This document shows positions 10,101 through 19,228 of a stretch of DNA of 64,000 nucleotides, in pieces (position 1 is the stretch's first letter; every line of letters starts with the position of its first letter). Source of the DNA: an uncultured Gammaproteobacteria bacterium (lineage in GTDB: Bacteria > Pseudomonadota > Gammaproteobacteria > GCA-002705445 > GCA-002716945); the NCBI GenBank assembly GCA_902632305.1, contig CACPCG010000005.1, positions 1 through 64,000 on the forward strand, read 5' to 3'. The translations under genes and the position numbers were made by a program. The notes below the pieces were generated by a model that was not told the DNA's origin, did no database searches, and worked only from the letters and a program-made list of their open reading frames with translations.

Positions 10101-10910
10101 TTATTTTTCCGTTTTATCTGATTTAGTTTCTATTAAATCTTTGTCAGCCTTAACATCTATTACCTGCTTTTTTCTCGTTGACTTTTTTTGAGTACTAGAT
10201 ATGTTTTCATTTTTAGCGGGGGAAGTTTTGACTTTATTATTTTTAATTACTTTTGATATTTCACTAACAAATAATTCAATCGATGACATTGAATCATCAT
10301 TACCCGGTATCATATAATCGACTCCATCAAAAGAATTATTACTATCTACAACTGCAATAACGGGTATGTTAAGTTTATTAGCTTCTTGTATTGCAATTTT
10401 TTCATACCTAGTATCTATCACAAACAGAGCATCTGGTAATTTTTCTAATTTTTTTATACCATCTAAATTTTTTTCAAGTTTTACAATCTGTTTTTTTACT
10501 GACAACATCTCTTTTTTTGTCATATCATCTAGAATTTTTGAGGCATCAAGTTGCTTTTGTAAGTCTTCAAGTTTTTGGATTGATTTCTTAACTGTGTCAA
10601 AATTTGTGAGCATTCCTCCAAGCCAACGATTATTTACATATGGCATACCAACATCAATTGCATGACGATAAATTATCTCTCTGGCAGCACGTTTTGTTCC
10701 TACGAATAATATCTTAGAATTATTCTTTATAAGTTTTTCGATAAAACTGGTAGCTGCGTTAAATTGCTCTACGCTTTTGTTAAGGTTGATAATGTGAAGC
10801 TTATTATATGTAGTAAAGATGTATGGTTTCATTTTAGGATTCCAGTATTTGGATTGATGACCAAAATGGACTCCTGCAGAAATCATCTCCTTTATTGAGA
10901 GCTGTGACAC
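10101..10910 (-). CDS. rpsB: 30S ribosomal protein S2 with a lysine-rich C-terminal extension
   Basis: Small-subunit ribosomal protein. The core contains the family motifs AGVHFGHQ, WNPKMKPYI, NNRWLGGMLTNF, PDALFVIDTRYE and IPVIAVVDSNN with a DGVDYMIPGNDD tail. The start is GTG at 10910 with AGGAGCG about ten bases upstream; no nearby ATG fits. The protein is 269 residues, longer than the E. coli protein (241), because of a basic, low-complexity C-terminal tail rich in Lys, Ser and Asp after about residue 220. First gene of the large envelope operon. Confidence 0.96.
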   Translation of the reverse strand: MSQLSIKEMISAGVHFGHQSKYWNPKMKPYIFTTYNKLHIINLNKSVEQFNAATSFIEKLIKNNSKILFVGTKRAAREIIYRHAIDVGMPYVNNRWLGGMLTNFDTVKKSIQKLEDLQKQLDASKILDDMTKKEMLSVKKQIVKLEKNLDGIKKLEKLPDALFVIDTRYEKIAIQEANKLNIPVIAVVDSNNSFDGVDYMIPGNDDSMSSIELFVSEISKVIKNNKVKTSPAKNENISSTQKKSTRKKQVIDVKADKDLIETKSDKTEK

Positions 10911-11039
10911 TAGTTTACACGCTCCTTTGTTATGTAGTATGTAATAATCATATATCGATATGGTTTTTTATCACATTTACATGGATTCAACAATAAAAAT
11001 CTGATAATTTGTGCTAAAAATACGTGATTTATATCAGAT
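10911..11039. promoter_or_regulatory. Divergent rpsB/map intergenic region
   Basis: This 129-bp AT-rich gap must hold the promoters for the twelve-gene minus-strand operon headed by rpsB and for map on the plus strand. On the minus strand a clear ribosome site (AAAGGAGCG) precedes the GTG of rpsB. On the plus strand map has no visible Shine-Dalgarno sequence before its ATG. S2 represses its own operon through the rpsB leader in other Gammaproteobacteria; I could not establish a matching fold by eye. I see no unambiguous -35/-10 pair. Confidence 0.4.
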
Positions 11040-11807
11040 ATGGTTAATTTAAAAACATCAGATGAAATTATTAAAATGAGGACGGCAGGTAAACTCGCAT
11101 CCAAAGTTCTTGAAATGATTGGTGAATATGTGAATGTTGGAGTATCAACCGAGGAACTCAATGAGATATGTCATAGGTATATAGTTGACAAGCAAGAGGC
11201 TGTACCAGCTCCATTAAACTATCATGGATTTCCTAAGTCCATTTGTACGTCAGTAAATCATCAAGTATGTCATGGTATTCCATCGAAGAATAAAGTACTT
11301 AAAAGCGGTGATATCGTTAATATTGATGTTACAGTAATCAAAGATGGTTACCATGGAGATACAAGTAAAATGTTCTTGGTGGGAAATGCATCGATTTTAG
11401 CTGATAGATTATGTCGTGTTACACGAGAATGTATGATGATGGGGATTGAGGTTGTGAAACCCGGAGTCCATATAGGAACTATAGGCGCGACTATACAAGA
11501 GCATGCAGAAAAAAATAATTTTTCTGTTGTTAGAGAATATTGTGGGCACGGAATAGGAAAGAATTTCCACGAAGCTCCGCAAATACTTCATTATGGTGAG
11601 AAAAACACTGGAATACAATTAGAGGAAGGTATGACATTTACTATCGAGCCAATGATAAATGCAGGTAAATCAGGAACGAAGTTATTGAATGACGGTTGGA
11701 CAGTTGTCACGCAAGATAAATCTCTCTCTGCTCAATGGGAACACACAATTCTGGTCACAAATAATGGTTTTGAAATATTAACAAAAAGGGAAAATGAAGA
11801 ATTATGA
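11040..11807 (+). CDS. map: Methionine aminopeptidase type I
   Basis: Removes the N-terminal methionine from nascent proteins, a dinuclear metalloenzyme. The 255-residue protein has the type I motifs in order: NYHGFPKSICTSVNHQVCHG, the metal ligands in VNIDVTVIKDGYHGDTS, the catalytic region EYCGHGIGKNFHE and FTIEPMINAG, and a final glutamate in SAQWEHT. ATG at 11040 has no evident Shine-Dalgarno sequence. The stop overlaps the dapE start by 4 bp (ATGA). In E. coli map lies divergent from rpsB, as here. Confidence 0.97.
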   Translation: MVNLKTSDEIIKMRTAGKLASKVLEMIGEYVNVGVSTEELNEICHRYIVDKQEAVPAPLNYHGFPKSICTSVNHQVCHGIPSKNKVLKSGDIVNIDVTVIKDGYHGDTSKMFLVGNASILADRLCRVTRECMMMGIEVVKPGVHIGTIGATIQEHAEKNNFSVVREYCGHGIGKNFHEAPQILHYGEKNTGIQLEEGMTFTIEPMINAGKSGTKLLNDGWTVVTQDKSLSAQWEHTILVTNNGFEILTKRENEEL

Positions 11808-12940
11808 CAAATGATCAAGATCAAATATTAAGATTACTCTCAGATTTAATTGAGTGTAAATCAATCACTCCAGATGATGCTGGATGTCAAATCCTCATAA
11901 GTAAGTTTTTAGAGAGATTAGGTTTTACTGTAAATCATATTAGAAAAGATGATGTTGACAATATGATCGCTGTACTTGGCTCAAGTGGACCAACATTTGC
12001 GTTTGTCGGTCACACGGATGTAGTTCCTGAAGGAGATGTTACTAAATGGTCATCACCGCCTTTTAAATTAGAGCAAATTGGAGAAAAGCTTTTCGGCAGA
12101 GGGACCTCTGATATGAAAGGCAGCATTACCTGTATGTTAATAGCTATCAAAGAACTGGTTGACAAATTTGATAAAATTAATGGCACAATAATTATTATAC
12201 TCACTAGTGATGAGGAAGGACCAGCTATAAATGGGATACAAAGTCTCGTCACTGATGAACTATCCGCATATAAAATAGACATGTGTCTAGTAGGAGAGCC
12301 ATCATGCAAAAAAATAATTGGTGATACGATTAAAAACGGAAGAAGAGGATCGCTATCAGGTACCCTTCATATTAAAGGTGTCCAAGGTCATATTGCTTAC
12401 CCTCAAAATGCAGTTAATCCAATTCATATTTTTGCTCCGACTTTAGACAAACTTATCTCTGAAAAATATGATCTGGGAAATAATCATTTCCCACCTACGT
12501 CATTTCAAATATCAAATATAAATAGCGGTGTAGGAACAACCAATATCATTCCTGGTGATTTAAAAATGGAGTTTAATTTTCGGTATTCTACGGAGACAAA
12601 TGCGAATAAGCTCCAGAGTACTGTAAAAAAAATACTCGATCTCGCGACAATTGATTACTCTATTGAGTGGAGTCACTCGGGTGAGCCATACTTGACAGAA
12701 GACTCAAGATTACTAAAAATATGTCAGGAGTCAGTAGAATCAATTACAAATCATAAGGTCGCAATATCAACAGATGGTGGAACATCAGACGGAAGATTTA
12801 TGGCAAAAATTTGTGATGACGTCATAGAGTTTGGTTTAGTCAATGAGACAATTCATAAAATTGACGAGCATACTACAATCGAAAATATTAAAAAGCTAAA
12901 AGATATATATCATAGTATTCTTGTTAAATTATTTACTTAA
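11804..12940 (+). CDS. dapE: N-succinyl-L,L-diaminopimelate desuccinylase
   Basis: Zinc metallopeptidase-family enzyme producing L,L-diaminopimelate for lysine and peptidoglycan. The 378-residue protein carries the M20 metal motifs GHTDVVPEGD, GRGTSDMKGS and SDEEGPA, the lid or dimerisation domain in the middle, and the C-terminal DGGTSDGRF segment typical of DapE rather than other M20 enzymes. It is coupled to map and ends in a TTAA whose other strand is the stop of yejF, so the two convergent genes overlap by 4 bp. Confidence 0.95.
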   Translation: MTNDQDQILRLLSDLIECKSITPDDAGCQILISKFLERLGFTVNHIRKDDVDNMIAVLGSSGPTFAFVGHTDVVPEGDVTKWSSPPFKLEQIGEKLFGRGTSDMKGSITCMLIAIKELVDKFDKINGTIIIILTSDEEGPAINGIQSLVTDELSAYKIDMCLVGEPSCKKIIGDTIKNGRRGSLSGTLHIKGVQGHIAYPQNAVNPIHIFAPTLDKLISEKYDLGNNHFPPTSFQISNINSGVGTTNIIPGDLKMEFNFRYSTETNANKLQSTVKKILDLATIDYSIEWSHSGEPYLTEDSRLLKICQESVESITNHKVAISTDGGTSDGRFMAKICDDVIEFGLVNETIHKIDEHTTIENIKKLKDIYHSILVKLFT

Positions 12941-14523
12941 CTAATCTGATTTGATTGAATCAATCCTCTGGTATAATCAGTTTTAGGATGATTTAATACT
13001 TCAGTAGTTCTACCAGATTCTATAATCCTTGAGTCTTTTAACACACAAATTTGGTGTGATATTGCATTTATAACTCTAATATCATGAGAAATAAAAATAT
13101 AACTCAAATTATATTTTTCTTGGAGTGAAACAATTAAATCGAGAATGCTCTTTTGGACGACTACGTCCAAAGCACTAGTTGGCTCATCTAGAACAATTAG
13201 TTTTGGGCGTATAGATAATGCTCTTGCTATAGCAATTCGCTGCCTTTGACCGCCAGAAAACTGATGCGGATATCTCATTAACATTGACTCGTCGAGGCCA
13301 ACTTCGTATAGTAATTTTTTACAAATTGCATACAACTCATCTTTAGAATTGTTATCAAATATCGCCAAGCTCTCAGAGAGAATTTGAAATATATTTAATC
13401 TCGGAGAAAGAGATGAATAAGGGTCTTGAAAGACAACTTGAAAATTTTTCCTTTTTTTTCTAAGCTTTTCTTTATTTAATTTACTCAAATCGTGATTCAT
13501 AAATGTTATTTTTCCACTATAGTTTAAAAGTTGTAAAATATTTCTAGCTAATGTGGTCTTACCGGATCCTGATTCGCCAACAATTCCAAGAGTTTCTCCT
13601 GAATTCAACGATAAATTTATATTATCTAGAGCTTTGAAATATTTTTTATTTTTTTTAAAAAATGAATTTTTTATTAAGAAATCACAATCAAGGTTTTTAA
13701 CTGATAAAATCTCCTCATCATTTACGTTCTCTTTAACTATTCTTTTTGGTCTACTATTTAATAGTGTCTTTGTATATGATTCTTTCGGTGATGAGAATAT
13801 TTTAGTTGTAGTATTTTTCTCAACGATTTCTCCATCTTTGAGTATCACTACTTCATCAGAATAATTTTTGATCATGTCTAAATCATGAGATATAAGTATT
13901 AGTGACATATCGCTCTCTCTACTCAAAGACTTCAGTAAATTTAGTATCTGATTTTGAAGATTCACGTCAAGTGCCGTTGTTGGTTCATCTGCTATCAATA
14001 TAGACGGCTTACAGATTATAGCCATGGCAATCATAACTCTCTGTCTTTGTCCACCAGACAGCATATGCGGATAACTGTTAAGTATCTTATCCTTATCAAA
14101 TAATCCACATTTTTTAAAAATATCACTAATAGATTTGTCTTGCTCATTTATATCGTTTGTCAAATGCAACTTTAAAACTTCGATAATTTGCTTTTTAATA
14201 GTTTGAACTGGATTAAGACTTAACATTGGTTCTTGAAAAATGATAGATATCATATTGCCCCTTATGGTCCTCAGATACTCCTCAGATTTTTCGAGGAGAT
14301 TTTCATTATTAAACTTAACCTCTCCGGAAGTGATATGAAATTTTTTAAGATCAATTAAAGAAGATATCACCTGCCCAGTAATTGTTTTTCCGGAACCTGA
14401 TTCACCAACTATACCGAGTATCTCTCCTTTTTTAAGATTAAACGAAATATTATTGAGTATTTTTCTATCAAGATTATTATTCCGATATGTCAGACAAAGC
14501 TCATTGACTTCTAAAATATTCAT
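12937..14523 (-). CDS. yejF: Peptide ABC transporter, fused double ATP-binding subunit YejF
   Basis: Energises uptake of oligopeptides through YejBE. Two ABC cassettes are fused: each has a Walker A GESGSGKT (near residues 40 and 320), a signature (LSGGQRQR, FSGGQRQR) and a Walker B (LIADEPTTALD, VLDEPTSALD), with the oligopeptide/dipeptide-type C-terminal region after each. I place the start at the ATG of 14523, which forms TAATG with the yejE stop. The longer in-frame start would lie deep inside yejE. That gives 528 residues, close to E. coli YejF. Confidence 0.95.
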   Translation of the reverse strand: MNILEVNELCLTYRNNNLDRKILNNISFNLKKGEILGIVGESGSGKTITGQVISSLIDLKKFHITSGEVKFNNENLLEKSEEYLRTIRGNMISIIFQEPMLSLNPVQTIKKQIIEVLKLHLTNDINEQDKSISDIFKKCGLFDKDKILNSYPHMLSGGQRQRVMIAMAIICKPSILIADEPTTALDVNLQNQILNLLKSLSRESDMSLILISHDLDMIKNYSDEVVILKDGEIVEKNTTTKIFSSPKESYTKTLLNSRPKRIVKENVNDEEILSVKNLDCDFLIKNSFFKKNKKYFKALDNINLSLNSGETLGIVGESGSGKTTLARNILQLLNYSGKITFMNHDLSKLNKEKLRKKRKNFQVVFQDPYSSLSPRLNIFQILSESLAIFDNNSKDELYAICKKLLYEVGLDESMLMRYPHQFSGGQRQRIAIARALSIRPKLIVLDEPTSALDVVVQKSILDLIVSLQEKYNLSYIFISHDIRVINAISHQICVLKDSRIIESGRTTEVLNHPKTDYTRGLIQSNQIS

Positions 14524-15545
14524 TATTTCGACCTTGTGTCCATTGACTCTCTCAAACCTTCTCCGATGAATATCAATAATAGTAAAGTACCCACTAAAAC
14601 GAAAAAAGTAGATAATGATAACCACCATGCTTCTATATTTTCTTTCCCTTGTGAGAGTAATTCGCCAAGACTAGGTGTATCTGGAGGAACGCCCAAACCT
14701 AAAAAATCTAGACTTGTTAATATTAGAATTGCTCCACTTATTCGAAATGGTAAAAATGTTATGACTGAAATCATACTATTAGGCAATATATGTCTTATTA
14801 TTATTTGATAATTTGTAAGACCCATTGTTCTTGCGGCTATGACGTAATCCATATTTCTTCCTTTAAGGAACTCTGCTCTTACGTAATCTGCAAGACCTAT
14901 CCATCCAAACAATGACAGTAAGATAATCAATAGTGATATACTGGGTTCGAATAATGATGAGAAAATGATGAGCAAATAGAGCTCTGGCATAGAACTCCAA
15001 ATTTCAATAAATCTCTGGAGAAATAAGTCCGTTCTTCCAGCAAAGTAACCCTGAATAGCTCCAAAAAATATTCCAATAATTACACCTATAATCGTTAACA
15101 CAAATGCGAAAATCACAGACAACCTAAATCCATAGATTAATCGTGCCAATACATCCCTCCCCCTATCATCTGTACCTAGATAATTATACTCAGATGGTGG
15201 TGCCGGATTTGGCGATGGATTATCTAAATTTATTGTATTATAAGAGTTTGGATTAATTGGAAATATTGCCCAATTATTATCTTTGGCAATTAATTCTTGC
15301 ATAAAGCTATCCTTATAGTCAGCTTCTGTATCAAAATATCCGCCAAAATTTTTTTCTTTATAATCTATTATTATTGGAAAATAAATTTCTTCATTTATGC
15401 TCATTACAAGAGGTTTATCATTACTTAATATTTCCGCGAACATTGATAGAATAAAAAAGAAAAGAAAAATGTACAAACTATATATGTTACGTTTACTTGA
15501 ACTAAAATTATCCCATATTGAGCTATTTTCCATATTCATATTCAT
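14523..15545 (-). CDS. yejE: Peptide ABC transporter permease YejE
   Basis: Second membrane permease of the Yej importer. The 340-residue protein has an N-terminal membrane helix, a periplasmic insertion (about 45-140) typical of YejE with the motif YNLGTDDRGRDV-like YLGTDDRGRDVLARL, and a BPD_transp_1 core of five or six helices with the ATPase-contact loop (EFLKGRNMDYVIAARTMG). ATG at 15545 overlaps the yejB stop (ATGA); two more in-frame ATGs follow within five codons, so the exact start is open. Confidence 0.94.
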   Translation of the reverse strand: MNMNMENSSIWDNFSSSKRNIYSLYIFLFFFILSMFAEILSNDKPLVMSINEEIYFPIIIDYKEKNFGGYFDTEADYKDSFMQELIAKDNNWAIFPINPNSYNTINLDNPSPNPAPPSEYNYLGTDDRGRDVLARLIYGFRLSVIFAFVLTIIGVIIGIFFGAIQGYFAGRTDLFLQRFIEIWSSMPELYLLIIFSSLFEPSISLLIILLSLFGWIGLADYVRAEFLKGRNMDYVIAARTMGLTNYQIIIRHILPNSMISVITFLPFRISGAILILTSLDFLGLGVPPDTPSLGELLSQGKENIEAWWLSLSTFFVLVGTLLLLIFIGEGLRESMDTRSK

Positions 15546-16606
15546 TCATTTTTTCCATCAGATAATGATGAGAATTTGATTCTAGGATCTACCCAGACAT
15601 AACTAATATCTGTTAATAACTTAGCCATAAGTCCCAATAGGGTAAAAAGATACAATGTGCCTAATACGACAGGATAGTCTCTTTGTAAAATTGATTCATA
15701 TGACAACAAGCCAATACCATCCAGTGAAAAAATAGTTTCTATGAGAATACTACCTGTAAAAAAAGCTGAAATAAATTGAGCTGGAAAACCAGTTAAAATG
15801 GGTATTAATGCATTTTTAAAAATATGCTTGTATAATATCTCATTTTCGCTTAGCCCTTTAGATTTAGCGGTTAAGACATATTGTTTGTTAATCTCCTCTA
15901 TAAAACTATTTTTCGTCAACATTGTCATCACTGCGAAACTGCCGATTACAGTACATATTATTGGTAGAGTCATGTGCCATAGATAATCAAAAATCTTGTC
16001 AAACCAGCTTAGTTCAGACCAGTTATCTGACACTATTCCTCTAGTTGGAAAAATATCCAAAAAGCTTCCTCCTCCAAGTAATACAATTAGGCCTATACCA
16101 AGCACAAATCCCGGTATAGAATAACCAATTAAGATTATACTACTCGTAGTAATATCAAACTTAGTGCCATGTCTTACAGCCTTCTTGATTCCCAATGGTA
16201 TACATACAGAATAAATTATAATAAAGGACCATAATCCTAAGCTTATTGATACAGGAAGTTTATCTATAATGAGCTCAGATACTGTTTGATGATGAAAATA
16301 ACTCTCACCAAGATTAAAGGAGAGATAATTTGTTATAAGTATCCAAAATCTCTCCAGAAAAGGTTTATCAAAACCATAATACTTCCGTAATTGTTCTAAG
16401 TGCTCCTCGTCCAATCCACTCGAACCCCTGTAAATGTTTGCGGATCCAGAGGATGCCTCACCAGAAACATTTAAATTATTTAATTGACTAGTTATTTGTT
16501 CCACAGGGCCGCCTGGTACAAATTGTGTTACTGCAAAAGTCAAAAATAATACCCCAAATAGTGTTGGTATCATAAGTAATAGTCGTTTTACTATATATCT
16601 CAGCAT
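15542..16606 (-). CDS. yejB: Peptide ABC transporter permease YejB
   Basis: First membrane permease of the importer. The 354-residue protein starts MLRYIVKRLLLMIPTLFGV, the classic first helix of DppB/OppB-type permeases. It has the long extracytoplasmic loop after helix 1 (PGGPVEQ onward), and the EAA-type coupling loop around KQYVLTAKSKGLSENEI. ATG overlaps the yejA stop in TAATG. Together with YejA, E and F it forms a complete peptide importer of the microcin C-uptake type. Confidence 0.95.
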   Translation of the reverse strand: MLRYIVKRLLLMIPTLFGVLFLTFAVTQFVPGGPVEQITSQLNNLNVSGEASSGSANIYRGSSGLDEEHLEQLRKYYGFDKPFLERFWILITNYLSFNLGESYFHHQTVSELIIDKLPVSISLGLWSFIIIYSVCIPLGIKKAVRHGTKFDITTSSIILIGYSIPGFVLGIGLIVLLGGGSFLDIFPTRGIVSDNWSELSWFDKIFDYLWHMTLPIICTVIGSFAVMTMLTKNSFIEEINKQYVLTAKSKGLSENEILYKHIFKNALIPILTGFPAQFISAFFTGSILIETIFSLDGIGLLSYESILQRDYPVVLGTLYLFTLLGLMAKLLTDISYVWVDPRIKFSSLSDGKNE

Positions 16607-18393
16607 TACTTCAAAGACCAGGTTTTAAGGATGTAATCAGTTGGTTGATAATATCTTGGTAATTTTCTTGGGAATGAAAACTTATCAAAATATGCAATAC
16701 GATGTTGGTTAATATACCAGTTTGGCAAGAGATAAAATTCATTCCATAATAATCTATCTAAGAGATGAGATGCTGTAATCATTTCAGATCTACTGGATGA
16801 AAATACAATTTTATCTACAAGTTTATCTACTGAGTTGTTTTTTATTCCTCCAACATTATAAGATCCTTTTTTGTCTGAACTTGATGAGTGAAACATTGCA
16901 AATAACTCATTTCCTGGTGATTGTTTTTGAGGGTAACTCATCACCATCATATCGAAATCGAAAGTATCAACACGTCTTTGGTACAATGAGACATCTATAG
17001 TTCTATAATTTAACTTAATTCCGAGTTTACTGAGATTTTTTGCAAACGGCGCTAATATTCTCTCGAACCCTTTTTGGGCAAGTAGAAAGTCAAATTCTAC
17101 AGGATTATCATTATCATCATGTAAAACATTTTTTCGTACTTTCCAACCTAGTTCATCAAAAATATTTTTTGCCTTTTTAAGATTTTCTCTTATACCAGAT
17201 GATTGATTAATGAAAGATAGATTTTTATTAACAACTTTTTTCTCAGGAATAGATAATTTCTTTGCTAATTTTCGCTCATTATCCGACGGCTTTATGTTAG
17301 CTGATAACTCACTATTACTAAAAAAGCTTGTGCATCTTTGATATTGATTATAAAACAAATTTTGATTTGACCATTTGAAATCAAAAGCATAGGTTATTGC
17401 TTCTCTAACTTTCTTATTTTGAAATATTTCTTTTCTTGTATTGAAAATAAATCCTTGTATACCAGCATTGTTGTCATGTTTAAGCTGAAGTTTTTTGATT
17501 GAGCCATTTACAAAGTTTGGTCCAGAATAATCTCTGGCCCATCTCTTTGAGTGGTTTTCAAAAATATAATCATACTCACCAGCTTTGAATGCCTCTAATC
17601 CTACCGTCATGTCCTTGTAGTATTTAAATTTTATGTAGTCAAAGTTATACATACCTACCCTGGTAGGTTCTTCAATCGCCCAATAGTTTTGATTTCTCTT
17701 GTATGTTATATATCTTCCTGGCTCAAAGCTGTCAATAATATATGGTCCACTAGCAATTGGTTTTTCTAAAATCGTCTGATCAAATTTTTTTCCTTCTAAC
17801 CATTTTCTAGAAAATATAGGAATATCTCCGATAATCATGTGTAATTCTGGATTTTTTCTCTTAAAGATGAACTTTATTGATTTTTCATCTAATATTTTTA
17901 CAGACTTAATATCTGCCCAGTATATTCTATATTGAGGGTGAGCAACCTCACTGATCAAAGTACTGTATGAGAATAGGACATCTGACGATGTTATTGAGTC
18001 TCCATTAGAAAATGTTGCATTATCTTTTATATAGTAAGTGACCGATAAACCATCATTGGCTAGATTATACCCACTTGCGATATGGCCATAACTGGAGGAT
18101 GGCTCATCCAGACTTCTTTCCATAAGTGTCTCAAAAACCAAATCATTTAGACCTGCAGGTGCAAGTGATTTCAAAAGAAAAGGATTCAGTGACTCAAAAG
18201 TCCCAAAAGCAGAGAGCCGTATAGTGCCTTTTTTAGTTGATGTAGGATCAACATAGTCAAAGTGAACAAAACCAGTATCGTATTTTGGTTCATAACCTAG
18301 CGCAATAGACTTTTCTGCAGATGAGCCATGCACAGTAAAAATCAATAACACGACTGTCAAGATTAAATTTTTAAAAGAAATAATATAATTCAT
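16606..18393 (-). CDS. yejA: Periplasmic oligopeptide-binding protein YejA
   Basis: Substrate-binding component of the Yej importer. The 595-residue protein has a signal peptide (MNYIISFKNLILTVVLL, cleavage near GSSA) and the SBP family 5 domain with YejA features: HFDYVDPTSTKKG, the FESLNPF segment and ASGPYIIDSFEPGRYI. ATG at 18393 with no obvious Shine-Dalgarno sequence. It is first in a yejABEF run with 1-4 bp overlaps throughout and is divergent from fabI. In marine streamlined bacteria such importers would support growth on peptides, an inference. Confidence 0.93.
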   Translation of the reverse strand: MNYIISFKNLILTVVLLIFTVHGSSAEKSIALGYEPKYDTGFVHFDYVDPTSTKKGTIRLSAFGTFESLNPFLLKSLAPAGLNDLVFETLMERSLDEPSSSYGHIASGYNLANDGLSVTYYIKDNATFSNGDSITSSDVLFSYSTLISEVAHPQYRIYWADIKSVKILDEKSIKFIFKRKNPELHMIIGDIPIFSRKWLEGKKFDQTILEKPIASGPYIIDSFEPGRYITYKRNQNYWAIEEPTRVGMYNFDYIKFKYYKDMTVGLEAFKAGEYDYIFENHSKRWARDYSGPNFVNGSIKKLQLKHDNNAGIQGFIFNTRKEIFQNKKVREAITYAFDFKWSNQNLFYNQYQRCTSFFSNSELSANIKPSDNERKLAKKLSIPEKKVVNKNLSFINQSSGIRENLKKAKNIFDELGWKVRKNVLHDDNDNPVEFDFLLAQKGFERILAPFAKNLSKLGIKLNYRTIDVSLYQRRVDTFDFDMMVMSYPQKQSPGNELFAMFHSSSSDKKGSYNVGGIKNNSVDKLVDKIVFSSSRSEMITASHLLDRLLWNEFYLLPNWYINQHRIAYFDKFSFPRKLPRYYQPTDYILKTWSLK

Positions 18394-18454
18394 TGATTTT
18401 CAAATATTCCATTTAATAATATGATATTCTAAATAATAACAAATTTGAATCTTG

Positions 18455-19228
18455 ATGATAAATCTAAAAAATAAAAAAGCATTAATTACTGGAATAGCAA
18501 GTGATAGATCAATCGCAGCCGGTATAGCCAAGACTCTATCACAAAATGGGGTAGATTTAGTGCTCACATATCAAAATGATAAACTTAAATCACGAGTTGA
18601 GAAAATAGGTGAACAATTGGAGTCAAACACTAAAATATTTCCATGTGATTTGTCATCTGATGAGGATATTGAACATCTGCATGATGATATTAATAAGTTG
18701 TGGGGAGAGGTTGATATTATAGTTCACTCCGCCGCATTCGCACTAAGAGAAGAATTATCAGGGAACTATCTAGATAACATCAGTAGAAAAGGTTTTCAGA
18801 TTGCTCATGATATTAGCTCATATTCCTTTACTGCTCTAGGAAAAAAGTTTAACTCAATTATCAATGATGGGGGTTCGTTAGTTACGTTAACATATCTAGG
18901 ATCCCAAAGAGTAGTAAAAAACTACAACATAATGGGTCTTGCCAAAGCTAGTTTAGAAGCAAATGTAAGATACATGGCGTCATCTCTTGGCGAGAAAAAT
19001 ATTAGGGTTAACGGTGTTTCTGCTGGACCTATAAAAACGCTTGCAGCTTCAGGGATTTCGGGATTTGGAGAGATTTTAAAACATGTGGAAGAAAAATCAC
19101 CATTGAAAAGGAATATAACTCAAGATGAAATTAGCAACACTGTGGCATTTTTGGTTTCAGACTTATCATCAGGAATTACTGGTCAGATAATCTACGTAGA
19201 CTCTGGATATAATATTTTAGCAGTTTAA
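18455..19228 (+). CDS. fabI: Enoyl-[ACP] reductase (NADH) FabI
   Basis: Last step of the fatty acid elongation cycle, reducing trans-2-enoyl-ACP. The N-terminal dinucleotide segment is ALITGIASDRSIAAGIA; the catalytic Tyr-x6-Lys is in KNYNIMGLAKAS, with the second Tyr in LTYLGSQR, and the substrate-loop ASGISGFGE. A TTG codon directly precedes the ATG; I use the ATG at 18455 (257 residues, family length about 260). The stop shares TTAA with the end of ppiD. In Pseudomonas fabI is likewise next to ppiD and a peptide transporter. Confidence 0.97.
   Translation: MINLKNKKALITGIASDRSIAAGIAKTLSQNGVDLVLTYQNDKLKSRVEKIGEQLESNTKIFPCDLSSDEDIEHLHDDINKLWGEVDIIVHSAAFALREELSGNYLDNISRKGFQIAHDISSYSFTALGKKFNSIINDGGSLVTLTYLGSQRVVKNYNIMGLAKASLEANVRYMASSLGEKNIRVNGVSAGPIKTLAASGISGFGEILKHVEEKSPLKRNITQDEISNTVAFLVSDLSSGITGQIIYVDSGYNILAV

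Noticed and set aside
10910-11161. 83-codon frame on the minus strand over the rpsB/map gap and the start of map
   Set aside because: It covers the promoter region and the first 40 codons of map; its sequence looks like the complement of map, and no ribosome site or family signal was seen.
12010-12309. 99-codon antisense frame within dapE, and similar antisense frames in bamA (3070-3399), lepA (35495-35815), lon (22854-23180) and hom (56416-56838)
   Set aside because: Each mirrors the conserved reading frame of a clear gene, with no ribosome site or recognisable motif.
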